A stretch of 64,000 nt of DNA, from assembly GCF_018687075.1 (NCBI RefSeq), contig NZ_CP061285.1:1488001-1552000 (forward strand), given 5' to 3'. This DNA is from Polynucleobacter sp. MWH-UH35A. GTDB taxonomy: Bacteria > Pseudomonadota > Gammaproteobacteria > Burkholderiales > Burkholderiaceae. Below are positions 43,871 to 53,045 of this stretch, one piece after another. Made by a program: the position numbers and the translations under genes. A model generated the notes under the pieces. It did not search any database and was not told where the DNA came from. It was given only the letters and a program-made list of their open reading frames with translations. How positions within the stretch are numbered: position 1 is the first letter of the stretch; every line of letters begins with the position of its first letter.

Positions 43871-44661
43871 TCGGGCTTTTCCTCATCATCCGAAGAGGGG
43901 GCATGATGAGACCCATCTTGGTCGGAATCATTAGATAAATTGGGATTGTCTTGATACCCCAAAGCTAGACCCTCTAACTCTTGCTCTTTACCTTCTCGAT
44001 CTAATCCTAGTGCAGCGCGAACCAATGCAATGCGAGCCTGTTTGCCAACATCAATTCGTGCCCCACTGACTTCCACATATGCATGCCCTGGACCAATGTC
44101 CGCATCAACCAATATGGTGCAATTAAAAGGCAAACCAGGATCCTCAACAATTCTTCTCCAAACCTCTACCTCTTCTGCGTTGAGACGTAGATACAGATTT
44201 TCACCTGGACGCGGTAAACGCATTAATGCCTCTTGAACTGCAGCAACAAATGGCGCACGCTCCATGGAGGCATTTGCAGCCAAACGCGATGCTGTTTCAT
44301 AAGTGAACTCAGTCAAGGGCTGAGCAATGGCTTCGGGCATACCCCTTAGCGCCTCAAGCAATTGACCAAGCGCATTTTGGAGTCGCCGAGTTTCGGTATC
44401 GGCATCGGCATAACCCTGCTCGTACCCCTCACGATATCCCGATTCTTTGCCTTCTTTGTATCCGGCATCACGACCCTCAATAAACCCTTGATGATTTCCT
44501 AGCTCGTATGCTTCTTTAAAAGCTTTCTCGCGAATCGCCTCTACCTCCTCAACTGTAGGGTAAAGGACTGTTGGAACCTTAGGAGGCTTTGGGGGCTTTG
44601 GAGGATCAAAGGAGGGTGGCTCCCACCTCGTCAGCAAAGAGTCCTCATCAGAGGAAGGCAT
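43867..44661 (-). CDS. fliH: FliH, ATPase regulator
   Basis: 264 residues. Pro/Lys-rich N-terminus, a glycine-zipper-type stretch (GNHQGFIEGRDAGYKEGKES, then GYREGYEQGYADAD) and the V-type ATPase stalk-like C-terminal domain. Very acidic tail. Overlaps fliG by 14 nt. Confidence 0.93.
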   Translation of the reverse strand: MPSSDEDSLLTRWEPPSFDPPKPPKPPKVPTVLYPTVEEVEAIREKAFKEAYELGNHQGFIEGRDAGYKEGKESGYREGYEQGYADADTETRRLQNALGQLLEALRGMPEAIAQPLTEFTYETASRLAANASMERAPFVAAVQEALMRLPRPGENLYLRLNAEEVEVWRRIVEDPGLPFNCTILVDADIGPGHAYVEVSGARIDVGKQARIALVRAALGLDREGKEQELEGLALGYQDNPNLSNDSDQDGSHHAPSSDDEEKPE

Positions 44662-45745
44662 CGGCTGACTTACCCCTTTCCATAATCATGCGGCCTTCTT
44701 CTGCCAAAGTACGTGCGATACGAATAACTTCTTTTTGCATCTCTTCGACTTCTTGCACCTTGACTGGTGGACGGGTCTCCAGGTCTTCGCGAACGCCATC
44801 GGCAGCACGCTTGGCCATATTCTTGAAGAGTTTTTCGCGCAATTTTGGGCTTGCCCCTTTGAGGGCCATAACCAAGGTTTCTTGCGGGACCTCCAGGAGC
44901 AAGGTTTGCAAAGAACGGTCTTCGATATCGTTGAAGTCCTCGAAGACGAACATCTTCTCCTGAATGGCATCTGCCAACTCAGCATTAAAGTCGTGAATCG
45001 TTTTAAGCGCCTGCTTATCAAGACCGCCAGAGAGCATATTCAGAATTTCAGCAGTAGGCACTACACCACCAACCGTGCTGCGACGGAAGTCGGCATCAGG
45101 ACCAGCAGAACGTGACATGACTTCGTTCAATTCCTTCAATGCAGCAGGTTGGACTTTTTCTAACAAGGCAATACGCAAAATTAATTCATTACGCAAATCG
45201 TCTGGGAAGAGCTTTAAGACCGAAGCGGCTTGGCCAGGCTCCAAGAACACCATCACAGTTGCCACAATCTGCGGATGCTCACCCTTGATCATCTCATAGA
45301 GTACATCAGGCTCCATCCGTTTGAGCGTTTCAATGCCTGACATATCGAGTGTAGATTCCAAACGACCGAGCAAGTCTGAGGCACCTTCGGCACCCATCGC
45401 CTTAGTGAGCATGTTCTGCATGAAGTCATCTGTATCAAACGCCACATGAGAATTATTCTGAGTGACATCTTTAAATTGCCGCAGCACTTGTAAAACCAAA
45501 TCACGACTCAAAGAGCGCACAACTGCCATTTTTCCGGAAAGTCTTTGCACCTCAAATGGCGTCATCGTACGCAAAACATTTGCAGCCGATTCAGCACCCA
45601 CTGCCAATAGAACTACGGCAGCACGGGAAGCCCCATCCAGCTCTTCAAAGGTTAAAGCGCCAGTTTGAGTAGCGCTTTTGACGCCCTCTTTTAAGGCCTC
45701 TGCAATCGAGAGGCTTTTCGGTGCTGCTACTTCTTCATCAGCCAT
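44648..45745 (-). CDS. fliG: FliG, rotor/switch protein
   Basis: 365 residues against the usual 330: about 34 extra residues at the N-terminus (AEALKEGVKSATQTGALTFE) before the canonical LDGASRAAVVLLAVGAESAA. Middle domain EHPQIVATVMVFLEPGQAAS and the torque helix in the C-terminal domain (FEDFNDIEDRSLQTLLLEVP) are intact. It binds FliF and faces MotA. Confidence 0.96.
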   Translation of the reverse strand: MADEEVAAPKSLSIAEALKEGVKSATQTGALTFEELDGASRAAVVLLAVGAESAANVLRTMTPFEVQRLSGKMAVVRSLSRDLVLQVLRQFKDVTQNNSHVAFDTDDFMQNMLTKAMGAEGASDLLGRLESTLDMSGIETLKRMEPDVLYEMIKGEHPQIVATVMVFLEPGQAASVLKLFPDDLRNELILRIALLEKVQPAALKELNEVMSRSAGPDADFRRSTVGGVVPTAEILNMLSGGLDKQALKTIHDFNAELADAIQEKMFVFEDFNDIEDRSLQTLLLEVPQETLVMALKGASPKLREKLFKNMAKRAADGVREDLETRPPVKVQEVEEMQKEVIRIARTLAEEGRMIMERGKSADAFL

Positions 45746-45762
45746 GTTTTCTACTCTTTATC

Positions 45763-47712
45763 TCAACCTGCAGCAGCAGCAGCTGCATTGGCATTATTCG
45801 TTTTTTCGGCATCCGCAGCCAACCACTCTTTAAAGATGCCGGATACCACTTTTGGATTTTCAGCAACAAAATCGGTTGCGTACTTGAGAAGCGAGTCGTA
45901 TTCGTTCTTTTTCTCTTCTTCTTGACGAAGACGCTCTTCCTCCATGCGCTTTCTCTCTTCTTCAATACGCTGACGCTCTTCCTCTTCAGCAATACGCTGA
46001 CGCTCTTTCAATAGCTCCATTTCCATACGCCGTTTTTCGCGTAGTTTTGGATCCATTTGAGCCATTTCTGCTTTGATTTTCTCGTCAAACTCTTCTTCAA
46101 TGCGCTGTTCTTCCAATGCATCGTCGATTTTCTTTGGAAATAGTAAGGGCTTAACTACACCAAAGAACATGATGCCAAGCGATCCCAATATGATGGCAAA
46201 TTTGAAGAATTCCTTACTAAGTTCAATAACACCTGGTTGCTTGTAAAACGCAGGCTCTTCTGGAACCTCAAGCTTGAAGGGAATATTAGCAACACTCACA
46301 CTATCGCCACGCTTTTCTGTGTATCCAACTGCATCACGAGCAAGATTATTAATCTGATCTAACTCTTTGGCACTAAATGGCACAGGTTTTAATGGCTTAC
46401 CATCTTTGTCAATACCAGTTGGTTGCTTATAATTGACCACCACTGCAGCAGATACTCTTCTGACTTTGCCCTTTTCGGACTTTATTCGCTCAATCGCACG
46501 ATCTAACTCATAGTTGACCGTCATATCTTTTTTGATATTGCTCGCTGACGAACTCGAGCTTGATGGTGGTGCATTCAGATTTTGTGGGCCAGTGTTTGCT
46601 GCAACGCCTCCTGGGGCATTAATAGGGGCTTGACCACCACCAGGAGGTTGATTTGTAAGTGCACCTGGCACACCTGATGCGGACGAACTTGGTGTTGCGG
46701 CCTCATTACTTTGCTGGCTACGAATCGAGGATTGATTCGGTGGGGAGTTTCGACCAAAAGTTTCCTGGGTACGCTCCAGCTCTCCAAAATCCATATCCAC
46801 CGTCACTTGAGCGCGAACATTTTCCTTACCAGTAACAGGCTCTAAGATAGCTTGCACGCGCTTTGAGAGGGCGCCTTCCAATTCCGCTACGTACTTAAGT
46901 TGGTTGCTGTCTAAACCCATTAAACGCTGAGCATTTGGCGCAAGAAGACTACCTTCGGCGTCCACAATAGTCACGTTAGCCGGACCCAAATTAGGAACAG
47001 ACGATCCCACTAAATTGGTAATCGCAGCGACTTGTTGAGCATCCAAAAAACGGCCAGGGTGCATGGTCACAACCACAGATGCGGTGGGCTTTTCCTGCTC
47101 ACGCATGAAGGCAGTTTGTTTTGGAATCGCCAACATCACCCGTGCAGATTTAACTTGCGCCAAGGAACTAATGCTGCGAGCCAATTCGCCTTCGAGACCG
47201 CGCTGATAATTGACTTGCTCAACAAATTGGCTAGTGCCCATCTTTTGGTTTTCAAGCAACTCAAAACCAACGTTACCGGCCTTGGGTAACCCTTGACCAG
47301 CCAAGCGTAAACGGGTTTCGTAGACTGCCGATTCAGGGACCAAAATTGCGGCACCGCCCTCCGTAAATTTGTAGGGCACATTCATTTGTTGCAAGGCCGC
47401 CACGATGGCAGCGCCATCACGCTCATTCACGCTTGAGAAAAGCACTCGATAATCGTCTTTACTACGCCCAGAGAAGGTGACAAAAATCAGTGCGGAAATG
47501 AATAGAAATAAAGCAGCGGCAACAATAAGCCGTTGCTGAACTCCCAGCGCTTCAAAGCGCATTTGGAGCTCTCCCAATTTTGAAGGAAGTTTTACCTTGC
47601 CCGCACGCGGGGCTGATGCTGGAATAGCTGAGGCTGCGGTTTTAGAGCCAATATTGACTACTGCCGCATCCTTTTCGCTTCCCTGTATACCGGGCTGTGC
47701 TTCTTCGCTCAA
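45763..47712 (-). CDS. fliF: FliF, MS-ring protein with long charged helix
   Basis: 649 residues. Membrane helices near residues 60-80 and 505-525 bracket the periplasmic ring domains (PKAGNVGFELLENQKMGTSQ, SVPNLGPANVTIVDAEG). After the second helix comes a cytoplasmic tail of about 70 residues that is almost pure Glu/Arg/Lys (about 534-602), then the FliG-binding motif YATDFVAENPKVVSGIFKEW and an Ala-rich end. First gene of the fli operon. Confidence 0.97.
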   Translation of the reverse strand: MSEEAQPGIQGSEKDAAVVNIGSKTAASAIPASAPRAGKVKLPSKLGELQMRFEALGVQQRLIVAAALFLFISALIFVTFSGRSKDDYRVLFSSVNERDGAAIVAALQQMNVPYKFTEGGAAILVPESAVYETRLRLAGQGLPKAGNVGFELLENQKMGTSQFVEQVNYQRGLEGELARSISSLAQVKSARVMLAIPKQTAFMREQEKPTASVVVTMHPGRFLDAQQVAAITNLVGSSVPNLGPANVTIVDAEGSLLAPNAQRLMGLDSNQLKYVAELEGALSKRVQAILEPVTGKENVRAQVTVDMDFGELERTQETFGRNSPPNQSSIRSQQSNEAATPSSSASGVPGALTNQPPGGGQAPINAPGGVAANTGPQNLNAPPSSSSSSASNIKKDMTVNYELDRAIERIKSEKGKVRRVSAAVVVNYKQPTGIDKDGKPLKPVPFSAKELDQINNLARDAVGYTEKRGDSVSVANIPFKLEVPEEPAFYKQPGVIELSKEFFKFAIILGSLGIMFFGVVKPLLFPKKIDDALEEQRIEEEFDEKIKAEMAQMDPKLREKRRMEMELLKERQRIAEEEERQRIEEERKRMEEERLRQEEEKKNEYDSLLKYATDFVAENPKVVSGIFKEWLAADAEKTNNANAAAAAAG

Positions 47713-47828
47713 TGGCTCATTTCCGTAAGGTCAGGCAAAAATTTTACAAATGATAATAGCACTAAATATAGAACATTTTTGCCTATATTCTCTAAATATT
47801 GATATTCTATGCCCATATTAGCTAAAAA

Positions 47829-47845
47829 GTGGCAAAATTTGCCAC
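47829..47845. promoter_or_regulatory. Palindrome GTGGCAAAATTTGCCAC between fliF and fleS
   Basis: A perfect 8-1-8 inverted repeat in the divergent fliF-fleS region, with the same GGCAAANNNTGCC core as the two sites upstream of flgB. It is about 117 bp from the fliF start and 44 bp from the fleS start. I found no sigma-54 element with correct spacing here. Confidence 0.55.
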
Positions 47846-47888
47846 CCCCACTACTTAAGAATAAAACACCTAAATCAATCAAAACCCA

Positions 47889-49034
47889 TTGATCAATTCT
47901 GAACCCAATATACCCTCAAGCAATACGCAGAGTCTAGATGCTAAGCACCTAGAAGAGGCTTTTGCGATCTTCTATGCTGAGTCACAAAAGCTGGAGGCCC
48001 AACAAAGCGCACTTCAGGAAAAGATCAATCAGTTAAGCGAGGAACTACAAAAGTCCAATCAACGCCTTGGCATTCTGGTAAATGCCATTCCAGCTGGGGT
48101 AATTTTGCTAGAAAACAATATTGTGCTTCTTCATAATCCGGCAATGTTGCACTTTTTACCCTCCTTGTGTATCGGGCAACCCTTTGACATTCCGAACGAT
48201 TGGCAACCATCAATTGCCCCGGGTGAATATGTCATTAATACCCTTGATACAGAAGACTCAAGGCCTCTGAAAACTGTGCAAGTGATTCGCATTGACGACG
48301 GCATTCGCAGTTACATTCAGATCCAAGATATCACTGCCAACATCACGCTTCACCAAGAAACTCAACGTGAAAATCGCCTATCAGCCATGGGAAAAATGGC
48401 CGCTGGCATTGCCCATCAATTTCGGACGCCCTTGGCAACTGCTCTGCTCTATTCATCGCATCTGTGTGATGACGATCTGGCGCCCGACATGTCAAAAGAA
48501 TTTGCGCAGCGCCTTCGCAAACAATTATTAGATCTGGAAAAACTGTCGCAAGATATGTTGCACTTTATTTCCAATCGCCCAAGTAAAACTATTTTGGTTA
48601 GCGCCAGACAAATCATTGATGAGGCAATTGCAAGTATTCAAGCCTTATTTGAGAGTAATCATGTGCAACTGAAGATTGAGTGGGATGTTCCTGCATCAAC
48701 CCTGCTATTGGTTGAGCCTAAGTCGATTCCAAATGCGATCGTAGCAATTTTAGAAAATGCATTAAGCGTTTCAAAGCCTGCAGATCAGGTGCTCATACAG
48801 GCTAAAGTTGAATCAAAAAAGTTAATCCTCAATATTGAGGATCAGGGTCCCGGAATTGCATCAACCATCATTGACTCTTTATTTGAGCCCTTCTCTACCA
48901 CCAGTGCAAATGGCACCGGCTTAGGGCTATCGATTGCTAAAAACACGATTGAAGCACACCGTGGAAACATAGCTGTAGAAAACTCCGCCAAAGGTGCAAT
49001 TTTCAAAATCACCCTTCCGATTTCCTCTGAATAG
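47889..49034 (+). CDS. fleS: FleS-type sensor histidine kinase
   Basis: 381 residues with no membrane segment. A coiled coil (about 32-62) and a PAS-like domain (63-150) precede HisKA with H176 in GIAHQFRTPL and a HATPase domain (AIVAILENALSV, DQGPGIA, GTGLGLSIAK). Phosphorylates FleR. The only usable start is TTG 47889, because a stop lies six codons upstream and no early ATG exists. Confidence 0.9.
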   Translation: MINSEPNIPSSNTQSLDAKHLEEAFAIFYAESQKLEAQQSALQEKINQLSEELQKSNQRLGILVNAIPAGVILLENNIVLLHNPAMLHFLPSLCIGQPFDIPNDWQPSIAPGEYVINTLDTEDSRPLKTVQVIRIDDGIRSYIQIQDITANITLHQETQRENRLSAMGKMAAGIAHQFRTPLATALLYSSHLCDDDLAPDMSKEFAQRLRKQLLDLEKLSQDMLHFISNRPSKTILVSARQIIDEAIASIQALFESNHVQLKIEWDVPASTLLLVEPKSIPNAIVAILENALSVSKPADQVLIQAKVESKKLILNIEDQGPGIASTIIDSLFEPFSTTSANGTGLGLSIAKNTIEAHRGNIAVENSAKGAIFKITLPISSE

Positions 49035-49075
49035 CGTTAATTTCATATTCACTTTACCCAGCGAACAAACCAACC

Positions 49076-50593
49076 ATGACCGAGTTTTTAAATGAGCGCT
49101 TCCCAGTGATACTTGTTGAGGATGATGAAGACCTCAGGGAAGCGATTGCGGTAACACTGCGCATGAAGGGTATCGACTTTGTGACGCATCAGCGTGCCGA
49201 GACCGTCGTCCCACTTCTGCGGCCCGATCTCAAAACAGTCCTAGTAACTGATTACAAATTACCAGGTATGACAGGTATTGATTTACTCAAAATCGCCCAA
49301 AAAGAATGTCCTGATTTACCAGTTGTAATCATGACAGCATTCGCAGATGCCAAGCTTGCTGTTGAGGCCCTGAAAGCTGGCGCCCGCGACTTTTTGATCA
49401 AACCATTTGTGCCACAGCAACTCATTGAAATCATCTCACGCTATCGCTCATCGGATGACACTTTTGACAGCACTTCGAGACATACAATGGTTGCGCAAAA
49501 AGCTAGCACAACAGAGACCCCTAAGAGTGAGGCAATCGGATCAGAAATTCGATCAGCCGAGCATAGCGTCATTGCAGTAGACCCCCAAACAGTAGCCATT
49601 TTTTCACGTTGCGAACGGGTAGCCGGAACGGACACGAGTGTAATGGTTACCGGCGAATCTGGCGCTGGTAAAGAAGTAGTAGCGCAGCATATTCATAAAA
49701 CGTCCAAACGCGCTAACGGTCCTTATGTAGCCATCAACTGCGCCGCCATTCCAGATACGCTTTTGGAATCTATTTTGTTTGGCCATGAAAAAGGTTCATT
49801 TACTGGCGCTACAAAGGCGCAAGCCGGTAAGTTTGAACAAGCCAATAAAGGCACTTTGTTTTTAGATGAAATCGGCGAGATGCCAGCAAGCCTTCAAACG
49901 AAATTGTTGCGAGTGCTGCAAGATAAAAAAATTGAGCGCATTGGTTCAACCGATTCGATTCAGGCGGATGTGCGCATCATTGCTGCAACCAATTTGAACC
50001 TCCAGGATCAAGTTAAGGCAGGAAAATTTAGGGAGGATTTGTACTTCCGCCTAAACGTTTTTCCCATACATGTTCCTGAACTTCGCAAGCGCCCACTAGA
50101 TATCATTCCGCTGGGCGAATTTTTCCTCAAGCGTTACAGCGTCAATATCGGCAGAGACAATTTAAGTCTAAGTTCACCCGCCAAAACATTGCTTCAACAA
50201 TATAGCTGGCCAGGAAATGTACGAGAACTTGAAAACATCATTCAGCGTGCGGTCCTGTTGGCTGATGGAGAGGAAATCTCTGCGCAGGATCTAGAATTAG
50301 ATCTTCCTCAGGAGACCCAGGCAAGCCCTAGCAGTCCCCAACCACACCAAACCTCTATGGCCAATGAGTCCCCAAATTTAGCACCTCAATCAGGGCAAAA
50401 TGGCACAGAAATTGCATCAATTAAGAGCGAAATTGGTCAAGATATTGAGTCAGTGGAGCGAGAGCACATCCTCAAGGTTTTGGCTGAAGTAAATGGAAAT
50501 CGTACAAAAGCCGTAGAGATTTTAGGAATTTCAGCAAGAGCACTACGTTACAAGCTTAAATCCTATAAAGAAGCTGGCTTTTTAAACGAATAA
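49076..50593 (+). CDS. fleR: FleR-type sigma-54 response regulator
   Basis: 505 residues: receiver domain (acidic pocket EDDED, phosphorylation site D59 in LVTDYKLPG), AAA+ domain with GESGAGKEVVAQH and GSFTGA (usual GAFTGA with Ser for Ala) plus a Fis-type HTH at the C-terminus (NRTKAVEILGISARALRYKL). It activates RpoN promoters, here most likely flgB. 41 nt after fleS. Confidence 0.94.
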   Translation: MTEFLNERFPVILVEDDEDLREAIAVTLRMKGIDFVTHQRAETVVPLLRPDLKTVLVTDYKLPGMTGIDLLKIAQKECPDLPVVIMTAFADAKLAVEALKAGARDFLIKPFVPQQLIEIISRYRSSDDTFDSTSRHTMVAQKASTTETPKSEAIGSEIRSAEHSVIAVDPQTVAIFSRCERVAGTDTSVMVTGESGAGKEVVAQHIHKTSKRANGPYVAINCAAIPDTLLESILFGHEKGSFTGATKAQAGKFEQANKGTLFLDEIGEMPASLQTKLLRVLQDKKIERIGSTDSIQADVRIIAATNLNLQDQVKAGKFREDLYFRLNVFPIHVPELRKRPLDIIPLGEFFLKRYSVNIGRDNLSLSSPAKTLLQQYSWPGNVRELENIIQRAVLLADGEEISAQDLELDLPQETQASPSSPQPHQTSMANESPNLAPQSGQNGTEIASIKSEIGQDIESVEREHILKVLAEVNGNRTKAVEILGISARALRYKLKSYKEAGFLNE

Positions 50594-50639
50594 GCAAACT
50601 TAGTGATTTTTTGAGTGTTTTTGATAGATAATTGAGCAC

Positions 50640-50963
50640 ATGAGTACAAGCAACGTTGATTCTATGATTACCCGGATGCAGGCCTTGGCCGCTGCAGCCA
50701 GCGGTAAGCCTGTTGCTAGCGAAAACTCAGCCGCTAATGGCGTTGACTTTTCTGCTGTTCTGAAAAACGCGATCGAAAACGTTAATACGGCTCAAAACAG
50801 CGCCCAAGCAAAAGCCCAGTCTTTTTCTACCGGCGCCTCTGATACTTCATTAGAAGATGTCATTGTTTCTTTGCAAAAAGCCAATCTTTCCTTGCAAGGC
50901 ATGATTGCAGTACGAAACCGACTGGTAGACGCTTACAAAGAAGTGACTAATTTGCAGGTTTAG
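50640..50963 (+). CDS. fliE: FliE, rod/MS-ring junction protein
   Basis: 107 residues, typical. NGVDFSAVLKNAIENVNTAQ and the C-terminal SLQGMIAVRNRLVDAYKEVT are family marks. On the opposite strand from the other fli genes, following fleR. Confidence 0.95.
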   Translation: MSTSNVDSMITRMQALAAAASGKPVASENSAANGVDFSAVLKNAIENVNTAQNSAQAKAQSFSTGASDTSLEDVIVSLQKANLSLQGMIAVRNRLVDAYKEVTNLQV

Positions 50964-51006
50964 TTTCCACTTTTTTATATTCAATATAAGAATATAGGGG
51001 AGTTAG

Positions 51007-51966
51007 TTGCAGGAAGTTAAATCCAAAATATCTAGCAAACAATCATTTCTTGTTTGCGCAGCGCCCTATAGAAATTCCTCTGCTGGCGTCATTTGCTTGC
51101 ATGAGCTCTGCGACGCTTTAGTCAAATTGGAGTACGAATCTCACCTTGTCATTATGGGTGGAGATGCGCCAAATTTTACGTTTCACGCATCAAAAGACCC
51201 AGCGCACTTTCACCCCAAGCTAACGCGTTCAGGATTTACTTGCGATGACCTAGATAAGAGGATAAACGAAATTATTCATAGTGGGATCACAATTTATCCC
51301 GAAGTAGTCGTTGGAAATCCACTTAATTCAAGAAGAGTGGTTCGCTATTTTCTAAATAGAGACGGCGCCGTAACTGGACACAGGTCAAACTTTACTAAAA
51401 AAGATTTTATTCTCACATACGCAGATGAGTATTTTCAAAATCCACATTACACCTTGTACAAACCAATTACCGATGAACACTTTAATGATATTGATGCCCC
51501 TGATTGGGATCGAAGGCCATTTAATTTGACCTACATCGGCAAAGGAAGCAACTATATAAAGTGCTCCACCATTAATAAGACGATTGAAATAACTAGACAA
51601 TGGCCGCAAACAAAAGCCAATTTAGCGTTTATATTACGTAACTCGAAGTATCTATTCTGTTGGGACAATCTTACGCAGTTGCATGCTGATGGAGTCCTAT
51701 GTGGAGCAAAACCTGTACTTTTGCAAGACATTCAGTCCAATAGGCATAATGGGCTCTATGGGCCCTTTGGTAAACTTCCTTATTTGATAGGGAGCGTAAA
51801 GAATAATGAAGTAGAGCTAATGGAGCACGATTCTTATGACGCAGATAGAAGATCCTTTATTGTTAGATATCGAGAAAAATTTGATGGTTGGAATGGAAAT
51901 GTATTCCAAGCTGTCAATACGATGCTAGAGTTTTTTATTCACTCCAAAAATCAAAGATACCCATGA
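51007..51966 (+). CDS. Putative GT-B-type glycosyltransferase
   Basis: 319 residues starting at TTG 51007 with GGGGAG 4 nt before it. The N-terminal Rossmann-like part (FLVCAAPYRNSSAGVICLHE) and a C-terminal lobe (YIGKGSNY, LFCWDNLTQLHADGVLCGAK) resemble GT-B glycosyltransferases, but motifs are weak. It follows fliE by 43 nt. Its location suggests modification of flagellin or another surface glycan. Low sequence recognition; start is a TTG. Confidence 0.55.
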   Translation: MQEVKSKISSKQSFLVCAAPYRNSSAGVICLHELCDALVKLEYESHLVIMGGDAPNFTFHASKDPAHFHPKLTRSGFTCDDLDKRINEIIHSGITIYPEVVVGNPLNSRRVVRYFLNRDGAVTGHRSNFTKKDFILTYADEYFQNPHYTLYKPITDEHFNDIDAPDWDRRPFNLTYIGKGSNYIKCSTINKTIEITRQWPQTKANLAFILRNSKYLFCWDNLTQLHADGVLCGAKPVLLQDIQSNRHNGLYGPFGKLPYLIGSVKNNEVELMEHDSYDADRRSFIVRYREKFDGWNGNVFQAVNTMLEFFIHSKNQRYP

Positions 51967-52676
51967 ATCCTATTCTTCTCGTTACTTGCGCTATCAACCC
52001 GCCCCTCGGAATTAAATATCTCAATTTGAATCAGCCGAGCGAAAGATTAATTACCACCAAATCTTCAATATTTTTTTGGGCATCTCTCGGAATAAAAAAG
52101 CTACTCATCGTAGACTCAACGCTCACAAAGGTATTAAACGAAGAGGATCTTGAGCTCCTTAGAGCTGTTGGAATTGATGTTGAACAACTCTCTTTTCAGC
52201 AAAATAATGAAGAAGTTATTCATAAGGGCAAGGGGTTTGCCGAGGGAAAGCTCCTCGAATTTGCCATAGATAACTCAAGATTGCTGAAGACTGAGCCATT
52301 CTTCTTTAAAAGCACGGGAAAAGTTTTCTGTCGAAATTTCTCAAAAATAGTCGAACTAATACGCTCCAATCAAATCAAGGGCATATATTGGTCACTTTTT
52401 GAACATGGCCAATTTAACACCGTTGATACTCGTTTTTTCTTCACCTCCGTTGAAGATTGCCATAATTTTTTACTGCCTATTTACAATAATCTAAATGAGA
52501 CTGAAATTGGAAAGTGTATTGAAGAAACCCTCCCGGAATATTTTGATGCAATGCTAACAAAAGGATGGGCGGTGAGACCTCATATTTCAGGATTTGCAGG
52601 TGGCCATGGAAGACAATGGGAGGAGAGCAACCTAGGGGAAATAGAGAACTCCTTTCCCTGTTGGTTCAAAAATTAG
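51963..52676 (+). CDS. Putative polysaccharide/glycan biosynthesis protein
   Basis: 237 residues from ATG 51963, in ATGA overlap with the preceding gene. It opens NPILLVTCAINPPLGIKYLN. The segment GKGFAEGKLLEFAIDNSRLL and FFFKSTGKVFCRNFSKIVEL resembles uncharacterised sugar-transfer proteins from polysaccharide loci. No catalytic motif can be named. It should act with its coupled neighbour. Confidence 0.45.
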   Translation: MNPILLVTCAINPPLGIKYLNLNQPSERLITTKSSIFFWASLGIKKLLIVDSTLTKVLNEEDLELLRAVGIDVEQLSFQQNNEEVIHKGKGFAEGKLLEFAIDNSRLLKTEPFFFKSTGKVFCRNFSKIVELIRSNQIKGIYWSLFEHGQFNTVDTRFFFTSVEDCHNFLLPIYNNLNETEIGKCIEETLPEYFDAMLTKGWAVRPHISGFAGGHGRQWEESNLGEIENSFPCWFKN

Positions 52677-52784
52677 AGTAAATCATCCCACTCTTTGTTT
52701 ATCGTAAGCGACGTTGAAGTCTGATAAGCGAACCTGAAACTCATAAGGCTTTTTATTTAAGTGGTTATTCTATAGTATTTGGGG

Positions 52785-53045
52785 CTATTTTCCATCTACC
52801 TCATATGCCCATGCAAGGACCTCTGCTACAGCAGCATACAGTTTTGGCGGCACTAACTCATTAAGCTTAAGTTGCATTAAAAACTCCACCAACTCAGGCT
52901 CTGTTCTTGTGGGAATGCCGAATTCTTTTGCTTTTGCCAAGATGGCATCAGCTACAAAACCTTCGCCTTGCCCTGTAATTCGTGGTGCCGCGCTATTGGT
53001 CTCATAAGCGAGAGCAACAGCTTTACGGATTTTTTTCTCATCCAT
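52785..53045 (-). CDS. FlhB C-terminal-domain protein (FhlB-like)
   Basis: 86 residues from ATG 53045. It is homologous to the cytoplasmic domain of FlhB without membrane part or N-P-x-H site: KAVALAYETNSAAPRITGQG, AKAKEFGIPTRTEPELVEFL, VPPKLYAAVAEVLAWAYEVD. Such free-standing copies exist in many proteobacteria and may aid the export switch. Overlaps the second FliK-like gene by 8 nt. Confidence 0.88.
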   Translation of the reverse strand: MDEKKIRKAVALAYETNSAAPRITGQGEGFVADAILAKAKEFGIPTRTEPELVEFLMQLKLNELVPPKLYAAVAEVLAWAYEVDGK

